A stretch of DNA of 64,000 nt from Pseudomonas sp. GGS8 (GCF_024168645.1 NZ_JALJWF010000001.1:735001-799000), one strand, 5' to 3'. Counted from the first letter of the stretch, positions 17,571 through 25,946 are shown. The notes: generated by a model from the sequence alone, not told the origin. Numbers and translations: made by a program.

Positions 17571-18177
17571 TTTTTCTTGGATTGAATAAGGGCCTGCCCG
17601 TCGCGCGTCAGACGCAGTTCGACTATTGCTGGGCCTGCGGTGTGTTCTTATTCGAATTCGTGGTCAAGGGCCTTGTTACAGACCAATTCCATTTGGTGCG
17701 GATCGTCGGAAGGCACCGACAAATGGGGGTCGCATGAAGCCATCAGGCTTCTCGACGCCCTGTTCTACTCATACGCCTGAGTCAGGATGAGCAGTGCCGG
17801 GAATTCAGTGCGGGCGATTGTAGATATGTAGCGATTCATAAACCATGTCTCATCCCGAAATAATTTTTATCCGTTCCAGCAACAATCATTCACGGTTTTT
17901 GCAAAAGTGGGCCATGGTATCGAAATTAATTCTCAACAAAAACACCAAAAAATGTAGGTGTACCGCGCGAAGTTCAGACAGCTTCCTGGGCTCTGCGCTC
18001 GCCTCAGACCCTGCTCTACCCCCTATGTGACAAGGGCTTTGGCAATTCGCCAGCCCCTGTTAAAACTGCCTGTTTCAGCTGATTGGCGCTGGAACCGGCA
18101 GTGGCTTGCGGAGCCCAATTTTGGTGCCTGGAGGTGCTCCGATTCAGCGTCTTGAAATGACTTGCGCCACTCAAGCT

Positions 18178-18192
18178 GTGACAACATGTCGC
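18178..18192. promoter_or_regulatory. RegA/PrrA/RoxR-like binding site
   Basis: GTGACAACATGTCGC fits the published RegA-family pattern GNGRCRTTNNGNCGC except at the two T positions. It is followed by a phased TGTCGCA at 18198. RoxR, the Pseudomonas member of this redox-responsive family, is known to control terminal oxidases. The site lies about 690 bp upstream of cyoA and just beyond the dsbB terminator. Confidence 0.4.
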
Positions 18193-18254
18193 AGACGTGT
18201 CGCACCCTTCCTTGTCGCGCATCAAGGTCATTTTGCGTGCCCCCCTGAATAGGC

Positions 18255-18294
18255 AAAACGCCCCGGCCTCTTAGCGAGGACCGAGGCGTTTTTT
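18255..18294 (-). terminator. Intrinsic terminator of dsbB
   Basis: A stem of about 14 bp with one bulged base (outer arms AACGCC and GGCGTT) closes a 5-base loop and is flanked by T runs on both strands. It begins about 30 bases after the dsbB stop. Confidence 0.8.
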
Positions 18295-18322
18295 GTTTCA
18301 GGAAACGCTATGGCGGACGGTC

Positions 18323-18832
18323 TCAGCGCAATGCTTTGCGGTTACGCCAAGTGAGCAGCGGCACCAGCACCACGACCAGCACGAACGCCGTCAGCGCCCA
18401 CTGTGCCAGGGACAAACCAAGGATCGGCGGGTACGGCGTGGAACAGAAACCGTCGACCTGGAAGCCCAGCGGGAAGATCTTCGCCAACGGCAGGCCGTCG
18501 ACGATCGGTTGCAGCACATCGATGCCGCAGCTGACCTCAGGGTACAACTGGGTATAGACGTGATGCCCGGCCACCGCGACGCCCGCGATGGCGCTGATCA
18601 CCACCAATGCCTCGAACAGCGTGATGCTGCGACGGGTGCGCATTGCCGCGCCGATAAACGCGAAGAGCGCGATCAGCAACAATGCGTAGCGCTGCAAGAT
18701 GCACAACGGGCACGGCGCCTCGCCCAGCACCACTTGCATGTACAGCGCACCACCGATCAGCGCCAGGCAGATGATACCCAGCAACACCAGATAGCGCCGT
18801 TCACGTCCCAACCGTATTGTTTCCTCGCTCAT
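18323..18832 (-). CDS. dsbB: Disulfide bond formation protein DsbB
   Basis: DsbB reoxidises periplasmic DsbA and passes electrons to ubiquinone. The 169-residue protein has four membrane helices, the first periplasmic redox pair as CPLC (about residue 37) and the second pair as CGIDVLQP plus FCSTPYPP. It lies upstream of cyoABCDE on the same strand, separated by a terminator. Functionally the quinol it makes is a substrate for the bo3 oxidase, but the terminator argues against a shared transcript. Pseudomonas often has two dsbB genes; which one this is cannot be told here. Confidence 0.93.
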   Translation of the reverse strand: MSEETIRLGRERRYLVLLGIICLALIGGALYMQVVLGEAPCPLCILQRYALLLIALFAFIGAAMRTRRSITLFEALVVISAIAGVAVAGHHVYTQLYPEVSCGIDVLQPIVDGLPLAKIFPLGFQVDGFCSTPYPPILGLSLAQWALTAFVLVVVLVPLLTWRNRKALR

Positions 18833-18857
18833 CGCGTTTCCCTTCTGTGTCCGTGGA

Positions 18858-19418
18858 TCAGCTCGCCGGCGGCTGCGCTTGCAGCTGCTGCATCAGGCTG
18901 ATGTTGTCTTCGATATGCCAATTGGCCGCGATGCGACCGTTGTCGATCTGATAGATATCGGTTGCCCGGAAGTCTACACGCTGGCCCTGACCTTTGAGAG
19001 CCTTGAACGGGCCGGTGAAGTGCCCGCGAAAGTGCAGATGCACCACCACCCGATCACCGGCGATGATCATTTGCTCGATCTCGCAGCTCAGGTCCGGCAC
19101 CGCCGTGCGAAAGAACTTCGACGCCAGCAGCGGCCCGGTCGGCCCCTGAACCCGGCCTTCGGGCGGGGTCTTGTCGACGAACTGCTCCGACAAGGCCGCC
19201 TTGGCCAAGGCCTCCTCCCCGGAGTTCCAGAAGCTGCCGTAACGCCGGGCGGCCAACTCCATGGCATCGCGTTGCGTCTTGGGCAGGCTCTGATCGACGA
19301 TCAGGCTTTGGGGCTGGAGCAAGGCCGGTTCGGCAGAGGCAAACGGACTCGCCAGCAGCGCAGCGGTCAGGCTGAGACCGGCCAGGGTTAGACGGCGGGA
19401 GAAAGTGATGTGAGTCAT
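18858..19418 (-). CDS. Exported SnoaL/NTF2-like protein
   Basis: The 186-residue precursor has a clear Sec signal (basic RRLTLAG, hydrophobic core, cleavage near ASA-EP about residue 29). The mature part has the NTF2-like/SnoaL ester-cyclase layout: helix with RRYGSFWNSGE, then strands ending VVVHLHFRGHFTG and a C-terminal ADIYQID-type strand (here RATDIYQIDNGRIAANWHI). Such folds bind small hydrophobic molecules, and only some members are enzymes. It stops 25 bases before dsbB on the same strand, so co-transcription is likely. No specific function can be assigned. Confidence 0.8.
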   Translation of the reverse strand: MTHITFSRRLTLAGLSLTAALLASPFASAEPALLQPQSLIVDQSLPKTQRDAMELAARRYGSFWNSGEEALAKAALSEQFVDKTPPEGRVQGPTGPLLASKFFRTAVPDLSCEIEQMIIAGDRVVVHLHFRGHFTGPFKALKGQGQRVDFRATDIYQIDNGRIAANWHIEDNISLMQQLQAQPPAS

Positions 19419-19541
19419 GGGGCGATCCTGATCATGTAAACGAACGAGCGCCTATCATCAGCATCGGGGAATAAACGATAAACCGGTTAAGAACGGATTA
19501 AGTTTTAAGCGTTTTTTACGAATCGGGACCGTGGTGCGACT

Positions 19542-19632
19542 ATCGCGGGCAAGCCCGGCTCCCACAGGATTGTTGTCGATCACAAATGTTGTGTACGACA
19601 TCTATCCTGTGGGAGCCGGGCTTGCCCGCGAT
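19542..19632. repeat. REP pair (ATCGCGGGCAAGCCCGGCTC type)
   Basis: A 28-base arm at 19542-19569 is repeated as its complement at 19605-19632. The 35-base loop contains TTGTGTACGAC, also found in the loop of the REP pair at 25566. The arm sequence differs from the CGAGCAGGCTCG type elsewhere in the window but shares the TCCCACAGGA end. Confidence 0.88.
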
Positions 19633-19668
19633 GAAGGCGACTCGGTCTACCCGAATCGCCGCAACTGC

Positions 19669-20850
19669 TTATTCCAACGCCGCTGCCGGCCCGAAGAACT
19701 CGTAACGGCTTTGCTTCTCCGGCACCCCCAAGGCCTTGAGGTGACGCTTGATCGCCGCCATGAAGCCTTTAGGCCCCAGGAAATAAGCATCCACGTCGCG
19801 CTGCTGCGGCAACCACTCGCCGAGTTGCTCCTGGCTCAACAGGCCAACCTTGTCCGCCGCCGGGCTGACACCATCATCTTCGGCGTAGCAATAGAAACGC
19901 TTGAGCTGCGGATGACGCTCAGCCAGCCCGTCGATCCAGTCGCGGAAGGCATGAACGCTGCCGTTGCGCGCGCAGTGGATAAAATGCACCGGCCGCTCGG
20001 TTGCCAGCGCCGCTTCGAGCATCGCCAGCGTCGGGGTGATGCCGACGCCGCCACTGATCAGCACCAACGGTTTGTCGCTGGCGGTCAGGGTGAAGTCGCC
20101 GGCTGGCGGGAACAGCATGATGCTCGCGCCGACGTGCAATTGATCGTGCAAATGGTTGGAAGCGCGGCCACCGGTTTCGCGCTTGACGCTGATGCGGTAC
20201 TGGCCCTTGTTCGCCAGCGCCGACAGCGAATAGTTACGCCGGATTTCCTCTCCCTCGAGGATCAGTTTCATGCCGATGTACTGACCGGGCTCGGCCGCGA
20301 GAATCGGGCCTTTGTCGGCTGGCTCGAAGTAGAACGAGGTGATTTCCGCGCTTTCCTCGACCTTGGCCGCCACGATGAATTCCCGTGCACCGCGCCAGCC
20401 GCCCGGTGCCTGGGCTTTCTGGTCGTAGATGCTGGCTTCGGCACCGATCAGGATCTCGGCCAGTTGGTTATAGGCCGCGCCCCAGGCGCTCATCACTTCA
20501 GGCGTGGCAATTTCGTCGCCCAGCACTTCAGAGATGGCTCGCAACAGGCAGCTGCCCACGATCGGATAATGTTCCGGAAGAATTTGCAGGGCCACGTGCT
20601 TGTTGATGATTTTCGCCACCAGATCGCCCAACTGATCAAGCTGGTCGATGTGCCGCGCGTACATCAATACACCGTTGGCCAAGGCGCGAGGCTGATCGCC
20701 GCTGGCCTGGTGGGCCTGGTTGAACAGCGGGCGGACTTCCGGGTATTCGGAGAGCATCATGCGGTAGAAGTGAGTGATCAACGCTTCGCCACCGCTTTCC
20801 AGCAACGGCACGGTGGATTTGACGATGGCACGGTCTTGAACGCTAAGCAT
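19669..20850 (-). CDS. hmp: Flavohemoglobin / nitric oxide dioxygenase
   Basis: Hmp (Fhp in P. aeruginosa) converts NO plus O2 to nitrate using NAD(P)H. The 393-residue protein has an N-terminal globin (about 1-138, with the proximal heme His in the INKHVALQI segment), an FAD-binding ferredoxin-reductase domain (about 150-255, RNYSLSA binds flavin) and an NAD-binding domain (about 265-390, LISGGVGITPTLAML). It is cytoplasmic. The divergent gene encodes a NorR-type NO sensor, and the gap holds NorR-like boxes and a sigma54-like element reading toward hmp. Confidence 0.96.
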   Translation of the reverse strand: MLSVQDRAIVKSTVPLLESGGEALITHFYRMMLSEYPEVRPLFNQAHQASGDQPRALANGVLMYARHIDQLDQLGDLVAKIINKHVALQILPEHYPIVGSCLLRAISEVLGDEIATPEVMSAWGAAYNQLAEILIGAEASIYDQKAQAPGGWRGAREFIVAAKVEESAEITSFYFEPADKGPILAAEPGQYIGMKLILEGEEIRRNYSLSALANKGQYRISVKRETGGRASNHLHDQLHVGASIMLFPPAGDFTLTASDKPLVLISGGVGITPTLAMLEAALATERPVHFIHCARNGSVHAFRDWIDGLAERHPQLKRFYCYAEDDGVSPAADKVGLLSQEQLGEWLPQQRDVDAYFLGPKGFMAAIKRHLKALGVPEKQSRYEFFGPAAALE

Positions 20851-20890
20851 AAGAGCAACTCCTGGGCTTTATATGAATACCCTTTGCTTA

Positions 20891-20906
20891 TCAGTTTCCA
20901 TGCCAA
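20891..20906 (-). promoter_or_regulatory. Candidate sigma54 promoter for hmp
   Basis: Read toward hmp, TTGGCATGGAAACTGA has a good -24 element (TTGGCAT) but a -12 of CTGA instead of TTGC. NorR-class activators work with sigma54, and NorR-like boxes lie about 40-90 bp upstream, so the position is right. The imperfect -12 keeps this tentative. Confidence 0.4.
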
Positions 20907-20946
20907 CAATTAAAACCTTACAAATCAAACAGTTAAAAACACAGTA

Positions 20947-20983
20947 GTCATATCGACACCAGAGACTTTATAGTCACACCGAC
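20947..20983. promoter_or_regulatory. Two NorR-like enhancer boxes
   Basis: GTCATATCGAC (20947-20957) and GTCACACCGAC (20973-20983) both match the GT-N7-AC NorR core and resemble each other over the whole 11 bases. They are 26 bp apart. NorR binds such enhancers as higher-order oligomers to activate NO-detoxification genes; the E. coli norVW promoter has three. A third box is not evident here. Confidence 0.65.
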
Positions 20984-20997
20984 TACACGGAGTCATT

Positions 20998-22551
20998 ATG
21001 ACTGCAAAATTATTGCTCACGACCCTGCTGCCCCTGGTCTCCGACCTGTCCCGCGAACTGCCCGAAGGCGAGCGCTATCGGCGCCTGCTCGAAGCCATGC
21101 GCGCCCTGCTCCCTTGCGACGCCGCCGCCCTGCTGCGACTCGACGGTGAATGGCTGGTGCCGCTGGCTGTGGACGGGTTGAGCACCGACACCCTCGGCCG
21201 ACGTTTCAAGATCAGCGAACACCCGCGCTTCGAAGTGCTGCTCAGCAGCCCCGGCCCGACCCGCTTCGCCGCCGACAGCGACTTGCCCGATCCGTATGAC
21301 GGCCTGGTCGATGGTCTGCACGAGCACCTGGAAGTTCACGATTGCATGGGCTGCCCGCTGTTTATCGACGAGCGTCCGTGGGGTTTGCTGACCCTCGACG
21401 CGCTTGACCCTGAGCGCTTCGAACCGATCGAACTGGACGCCTTGCAAGCCTTCGCCAGCCTCGCCGCCGCCACAGTCAACGCCGCCGAGCGCATCGAACG
21501 GCTGGCCAGTCGCGCCGAAGACGAACATCAGCGCGCCGAGGTATACCGTCAGGCCAGCGGCCAGCAGAACCGTGAAATGATCGGCCAGAGCAAGACTTAC
21601 AAACGACTGGTGGAAGAGATCAACCTGGTCGGCGGCAGTGATCTTACGGTGCTGATTACCGGCGAAACCGGGGTCGGCAAAGAGCTGGTGGCGCAGGCTA
21701 TCCACGCCGCGTCGCCCCGGGCCGACAAACCGATCATCAGCCTCAACTGCGCCGCCCTGCCGGACACGCTGGTGGAGAGCGAACTGTTCGGTCATGTGCG
21801 CGGTGCTTTCACCGGGGCGACGAACGATCGGCGCGGCAAGTTCGAACTGGCCAATGGCGGCACGTTGTTTCTCGATGAAGTGGGCGAACTGTCGCTGGCG
21901 GTGCAGGCCAAATTGCTCAGGGTGCTGCAGAGTGGGCAATTGCAGCGCCTGGGCTCAGACAAGGAACATCAGGTCGACGTGCGATTGATCGCAGCGACCA
22001 ACCGCGACCTGGCCGAAGAAGTGCGCAGCGGTCGCTACCGTGCCGACTTCTATCATCGCCTGAGCGTGTACCCGCTGCTGGTGCCCGCTTTACGAGATCG
22101 CGGTCGGGATGTGCTGCTGCTTAGCGGCTACTTCCTGGAGCAAAACCGCTCACGCATGGGCCTCAATAGCCTGCGCCTGACCAGCGATGCCCAAGCGGCA
22201 TTGTTGGCGTATGGTTGGCCGGGGAATGTGCGGGAGCTGGAGCACTTGATTGGCCGCAGTGCGTTGAAGGCGCTGGGTAATTGCACGCAACGGCCGAAGA
22301 TTCTCAGCTTGAGCGCGGCGGATCTGGATTTGCCCAATGGCGGCGTTGTACCCGCGCCAGAACCGGTGGATGCTGCGCCAGCGGCTGTGTTGGTTCCGGG
22401 GGATTTGCGTGAAGCCACCGAGCACTATCAACGCCAACTGATCAGTGCTTGCCTGGAACGGCACCAGCATAACTGGGCCAGCGCGGCGCGGGAGTTGGGC
22501 CTGGATCGGGCGAACCTGGGGCGGATGGCGAAGCGGTTGGGCATGAAATGA
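20998..22551 (+). CDS. norR: NO-responsive sigma54 activator (NorR/FhpR)
   Basis: This 517-residue enhancer-binding protein has an N-terminal GAF domain (about 20-170) that in NorR holds a mononuclear iron sensing NO. An AAA+ domain follows (about 195-425), with Walker A GETGVGKE, the sigma54-contacting GAFTGA loop and LFLDEVGEL Walker B. A Fis-type helix-turn-helix is at the C-terminus (NWASAARELGLDRANLGRMAKRLG, about 490-515, shown here as the recognition region). It is divergent from hmp. In P. aeruginosa the equivalent regulator of fhp is called FhpR, so either name may apply. Confidence 0.93.
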   Translation: MTAKLLLTTLLPLVSDLSRELPEGERYRRLLEAMRALLPCDAAALLRLDGEWLVPLAVDGLSTDTLGRRFKISEHPRFEVLLSSPGPTRFAADSDLPDPYDGLVDGLHEHLEVHDCMGCPLFIDERPWGLLTLDALDPERFEPIELDALQAFASLAAATVNAAERIERLASRAEDEHQRAEVYRQASGQQNREMIGQSKTYKRLVEEINLVGGSDLTVLITGETGVGKELVAQAIHAASPRADKPIISLNCAALPDTLVESELFGHVRGAFTGATNDRRGKFELANGGTLFLDEVGELSLAVQAKLLRVLQSGQLQRLGSDKEHQVDVRLIAATNRDLAEEVRSGRYRADFYHRLSVYPLLVPALRDRGRDVLLLSGYFLEQNRSRMGLNSLRLTSDAQAALLAYGWPGNVRELEHLIGRSALKALGNCTQRPKILSLSAADLDLPNGGVVPAPEPVDAAPAAVLVPGDLREATEHYQRQLISACLERHQHNWASAARELGLDRANLGRMAKRLGMK

Positions 22552-22578
22552 CGCGGTTATTATGTTGGGCGGAATCTT

Positions 22579-22698
22579 TGTGGCGAGGGGGCTTGCCCCC
22601 GTTGGAGTGCGAAGCGCTCCCCGCTTTTTCCAGCTAGAGCTTCATCGCTGGTTTCACGACCGCTTCGCGGTCGAACGGGGGCAAGCCCCCTCGCCACA
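22579..22698. repeat. REP pair (GGCGAGGGGGCTTGCCCCCG type)
   Basis: A 25-base arm at 22579-22603 recurs as its complement at 22674-22698, around a 70-base loop that itself contains GACCGCTTCGCGGTC, a further hairpin. A degenerate third piece (GCAAGCTCTCTCGCCACA) follows to about 22717. This is a third arm type in the window, located between norR and cheV. Confidence 0.85.
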
Positions 22699-22842
22699 GG
22701 CAAGCTCTCTCGCCACAAGGGTCACCGTTTGGCTGGCAATGGGCATTTCCCCTAAAGCCAGCCCCCAACAAGTCGATAACCCGGCATCGATAGCTGTTGG
22801 CGATGTTTATAATCGCCCATCACCTTTCCACAGAAGGTTTTT

Positions 22843-23745
22843 ATGTCCTCCAACAAAGCCCGCGCAGATTCACTTTCGCTTCTGCTGTTTACCTTGCGCA
22901 GCGGCAAGCTGATGGCGATCAACCTGCTGAAAGTCAGCGAAATCATCCCCTGCCCGCCGCTGACCAGGCTGCCGGAGTCGCACCCTCACGTCAAAGGCAT
23001 CGCCACCCTGCGCGGCGCGTCGTTGTCAGTGATCGACCTGAGCCGCGCCATCGGTGAACGACCATTGGAAGACCCGAACGGTGGCTGCCTGATCGTCACC
23101 GACGTCAGCCGTTCCAAACAGGGCCTGCACGTTCAGGCGGTGAGCAAGATCGTCCACTGCCTGACCACCGACATCCGCCCACCACCCTTCGGCTCCGGCG
23201 GCGTGCGCTCGTACATCACCGGCGTGACCTCGGTCGACGGCACGCTGGTGCAAGTGCTGGACATCGAAAAGGTCATCCACGGCATTGCACCGGCGCAGAT
23301 CGAAATGGCCCCGACCGAACTGAGCATGGAAGAGGCTGAAGTACTGGGCAATGCGCGAATTCTGGTGGTCGATGACAGCCAGGTCGCCCTGCAACAATCG
23401 GTGCACACCCTGCGCAACCTCGGCCTGCAATGCCACACCGCGCGCAGCGCCAAGGAAGCCATCGACTGCCTGCTGGACCTGCAAGGCACCGCCCAGCAGA
23501 TCAACCTGATCGTCTCGGACATCGAAATGTCGGAGATGGACGGCTATGCCTTCACCCGCACCTTGCGCGAAACCCCGGACTTCTCGCACCTCTACGTGTT
23601 GCTGCACACGTCGCTGGACAGCGCGATGAACAGCGAGAAGGCTCGACTGGCCGGGGCCAACGGGGTACTGACCAAGTTCTCCTCGCCAGAACTGACCAAG
23701 TGCCTGATCGAGGCGGCCAGGGTCGTCGCCGAACAAGGTCACTGA
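22843..23745 (+). CDS. cheV: Chemotaxis coupling protein CheV
   Basis: CheV links chemoreceptors to CheA and modulates adaptation. The 300-residue protein has a CheW-like domain (about 10-155) and a C-terminal receiver domain (about 168-298) with VVDDSQVAL and phospho-accepting Asp in LIVSDIEMSEMDGY. The gene stands alone, not in a chemotaxis operon, as is common for pseudomonad CheV paralogues. The GTG of the next gene follows the stop directly. Confidence 0.92.
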   Translation: MSSNKARADSLSLLLFTLRSGKLMAINLLKVSEIIPCPPLTRLPESHPHVKGIATLRGASLSVIDLSRAIGERPLEDPNGGCLIVTDVSRSKQGLHVQAVSKIVHCLTTDIRPPPFGSGGVRSYITGVTSVDGTLVQVLDIEKVIHGIAPAQIEMAPTELSMEEAEVLGNARILVVDDSQVALQQSVHTLRNLGLQCHTARSAKEAIDCLLDLQGTAQQINLIVSDIEMSEMDGYAFTRTLRETPDFSHLYVLLHTSLDSAMNSEKARLAGANGVLTKFSSPELTKCLIEAARVVAEQGH

Positions 23746-24231
23746 GTGTTGGCCGAGGACTTTTGCTTTCTGATGCGGCGCAACCTCGCCGAGGGTGTGC
23801 CGCTTTTTACTTGGCCAAATGGCATTGAGCTGACCGAATACCGCCCCGAACTCGCCGAAGCCGTTCATCACTTGATGGAACTGGGTTATCGGGATGGCGG
23901 CGGCCGCGTACCGGCGCTGAAAATCTGGCAACAGCGGTTTGAAACCGATCCCGAATACGATCCGGCCTTGTGCTTCATCGCTCTGGATGCCGAAGGCATC
24001 GTCGGCGTCGCCCAGTGCTGGACCAGTGCCTATATCAAGGATTTGGTGGTGCATCCGCGCGCTCAAGGCGTTGGACTTGGCCGTGCGCTGCTGCTTCATG
24101 CTTTCAAGGTGTTTGCGCAGCGCCGCGAAGGATTTGTGGATTTGAAGGTGCGGGAAGACAACCTTCGGGCGCAGCGTTTGTACGAAAGCGCCGGGATGTA
24201 TGTGGTCCGGCGGGAGTTGATTCCAATCTGA
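23746..24231 (+). CDS. GNAT-family N-acetyltransferase
   Basis: This is a 161-residue acetyl-CoA-dependent acyltransferase. The pyrophosphate-binding motif A is visible as VVHPRAQGVGLGRALL (about 102-117), and the C-terminal NLRAQRLYESAGM segment is motif B. It begins with GTG right after the cheV stop; an ATG at 23773 is a possible alternative giving 152 residues. The substrate is unknown. Immediate adjacency to cheV suggests co-transcription, not necessarily a shared role. Confidence 0.82.
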   Translation: MLAEDFCFLMRRNLAEGVPLFTWPNGIELTEYRPELAEAVHHLMELGYRDGGGRVPALKIWQQRFETDPEYDPALCFIALDAEGIVGVAQCWTSAYIKDLVVHPRAQGVGLGRALLLHAFKVFAQRREGFVDLKVREDNLRAQRLYESAGMYVVRRELIPI

Positions 24232-24239
24232 CACACCGT

Positions 24240-24304
24240 CATCGCGAGCAGGCTCGCTCCCACAGGATGTCACCGTCCATGTGGGAGCGAGCCTGCTCGC
24301 GATG
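24240..24304. repeat. REP pair (CATCGCGAGCAGGCTCGCTC type), short loop
   Basis: The same 25-base arm as at 12470 appears at 24240-24264 and inverted at 24280-24304, with only 15 bases between. It closes the cheV-GNAT unit. Confidence 0.9.
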
Positions 24305-24378
24305 GGGCTGAAATATTCAACCTCAAACCATCAGGCATACTCACATCTTGGCCAACACCAGCCCAAGGATGCCTGATC

Positions 24379-24705
24379 ATGAAAGCCACCACCCTGACCT
24401 TCCTCTGTCTCACCACCCTCGCCACCCAGGCCTACGCCTCCAGCCCCGACGCCTGGGCTGCCTTCGACAAAGCCGTGCTCGCCAGTTGCACCAAGGCCAG
24501 CGGCCTGAAAAACCCCCAACCCGTCGGCAACCCCGCGCAGTTCGATGACCGGGTCGGTTATACCGCGCTCCTGCTGCAAGGCCAGTACCCGCAAAAACAC
24601 ATGAAAGGCCAGCAAGGCACCGAGCTGTGCCTCTACAACAAAAAAAGCAAAACCGCCTACGTCACCGAATGGGACTCCATCCGTCCAACGGCAAAAGCGC
24701 AGTGA
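24379..24705 (+). CDS. Small exported protein of unknown function
   Basis: This 108-residue protein has a Sec signal peptide (MKATTLTFLCLTTLATQAYA, cut about residue 20). The mature 88 residues have two cysteines (ASCTKASG and ELCLYNKK) that probably form a disulfide, and a strand-rich pattern ending KTAYVTEWDSI. I recognise no domain. It stands alone between a REP pair and the YkgJ-like gene. Confidence 0.75.
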   Translation: MKATTLTFLCLTTLATQAYASSPDAWAAFDKAVLASCTKASGLKNPQPVGNPAQFDDRVGYTALLLQGQYPQKHMKGQQGTELCLYNKKSKTAYVTEWDSIRPTAKAQ

Positions 24706-24787
24706 CTGGCGCATAACTTGCTTCGGCACTGGCCTTTGCGGTGCTTTCTGTCGCCGTTTCAAGCCCTTACAGGTCACTGGCCGTTCA

Positions 24788-25537
24788 ATGAATACACCGT
24801 TTTCCTGCGTAGGTTGTGGCAAATGCTGCAACGACCACCATGTTCCCCTGACACTGGCCGAAGCCCGCATGTGGGCGGCCGATGGCGGCCAGGTGATCGT
24901 GCTGGTGGAAGCCTTTCTCGCCAATGGCCTGGGCCTGCCAACACAACAACGCGAACACGCCGAACGCCGTTCGATGCTGGTTCGTAGCGGCACCTGCGAG
25001 GCGCACGTGGCGATCACCTTTGCCGCCTATAACGTCGGTCCTTGCCGGAATCTTGACGAAAACAACCTCTGCCGTATTTACGAACGCCGACCGCTGGTGT
25101 GCCGTATCTATCCGATGGAAATCAACCCGCACATCCCGCTCAACCCGGCGGTAAAGGAATGCCCGCCCGAGTCATGGGACAAAGGCCCGGATCTGATTGT
25201 TGGCGGTGAACTGGTCGATCAGGAACTGGCGGGATTGATCCAGCGCTCCCGCCAAGCGGATCGTGATGAGATTCAGGCCAAAGATGCGATATGCGCGCTA
25301 TTGGGAATTCGGACGACAGCGCTGAAGGGCGATGGGTTTACCGCTTATCTGCCGGACATGACCGCGTTTGCCATGATTATCGATCAGGTGGCGCAGCAAT
25401 CGCCGGCGGGCTCGGGCAGTGAATGGGTGTTTCATGTGTCTGGCGATGACATCGCCGGGCAAGTGCTGGCCGCCGGGGCGCAGGTTGCGACTGAAGCGCC
25501 GCTGAACTATGCGTTTATTTCGTTGCGGGCGGCCTGA
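24788..25537 (+). CDS. YkgJ-family cysteine cluster protein
   Basis: The 249-residue protein opens with CVGCGKCC (residues 7-14) and has a second cluster with CRNLDENNLCRIYERRPLVC, the signature of the CxxCxxCC family thought to bind zinc or an iron-sulfur cluster. The biochemical role of the family is not settled. The C-terminal 100 residues have no recognisable motif. It starts at ATG 24788, 82 bases after the small exported protein, on the same strand. Confidence 0.85.
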   Translation: MNTPFSCVGCGKCCNDHHVPLTLAEARMWAADGGQVIVLVEAFLANGLGLPTQQREHAERRSMLVRSGTCEAHVAITFAAYNVGPCRNLDENNLCRIYERRPLVCRIYPMEINPHIPLNPAVKECPPESWDKGPDLIVGGELVDQELAGLIQRSRQADRDEIQAKDAICALLGIRTTALKGDGFTAYLPDMTAFAMIIDQVAQQSPAGSGSEWVFHVSGDDIAGQVLAAGAQVATEAPLNYAFISLRAA

Positions 25538-25565
25538 GCCAGAGGGTGTGTTGTAGGTGAAGGCC

Positions 25566-25660
25566 TCATCGCGAGCAGGCTCGCTCCCACCTTGAATCTT
25601 CATGACACAGATGTTGTGTACGACGAAAATCCATTGTGGGAGCGAGCCTGCTCGCGATGA
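25566..25660. repeat. REP pair with TTGTGTACGAC in the loop
   Basis: Arms at 25566-25590 and 25636-25660 are exact complements of the CGAGCAGGCTCG type. The 45-base loop contains TTGTGTACGACG, matching the loop motif of the REP pair at 19542. Confidence 0.9.
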
Positions 25661-25688
25661 CGGCAGATCAGGCACCAGAGTTAGAAGC

Positions 25689-25946
25689 TCAGCGCTTACC
25701 CATCGAACGACGAGTGCCGGGAGGCGCTGCGCCGGGGGTCTTGGTGTGGCCGTTCTTGGCGCCATTCTTGTACCAAGGCTGACTGGCACTCTTCGCGGCG
25801 GCCAGTTCGCCCGGCTTGAACGGAAACTTGAACGCCGGGATCGCCGCTTTGGTTTCGCTGTCGGCGCTGGAGTCGACGCTGTCGGGCAGGTCTGCCTGAT
25901 CGTCGCGCAAAGCGTCGGCAACCGGCGGTTGTGTCGGGGAAGTCAT
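25689..25946 (-). CDS. Small low-complexity protein of unknown function
   Basis: This 85-residue, probably disordered protein has an acidic N-terminal half (DDQADLPDSVDSSADSE) and a basic tail (KNGAKNGHTKTPG, then PPGTRRSMGKR). A central AFKFPFKPGELAAAK is the only hydrophobic patch. There is no signal or membrane segment. The charge-split design would suit nucleic-acid or ribosome association, but this is speculation. It is the only gene on this strand between two REP elements. Confidence 0.65.
   Translation of the reverse strand: MTSPTQPPVADALRDDQADLPDSVDSSADSETKAAIPAFKFPFKPGELAAAKSASQPWYKNGAKNGHTKTPGAAPPGTRRSMGKR

Larger units (their letters stand above)
17495..18254. other. Long non-coding region upstream of cyoA
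   Basis: About 760 bases carry no convincing gene on either strand. The short open frames here lack ribosome sites and protein-like composition. The part 17840-17960 is AT-rich compared with its neighbours and may contain the cyoA promoter, although I find no clear -35/-10 pair. Two candidate regulatory palindromes are listed separately. An unannotated small RNA or a long leader is possible. Confidence 0.6.

Noticed and set aside
17845..18256. Short open frames on both strands upstream of cyoA
   Set aside because: They have no ribosome sites, no consistent codon bias and no known motif, so I treat the region as non-coding.
19531..20913. Plus-strand open frame of 460 codons opposite hmp
   Set aside because: It starts inside a REP pair and runs antisense to a clear flavohemoglobin; composition is not protein-like.
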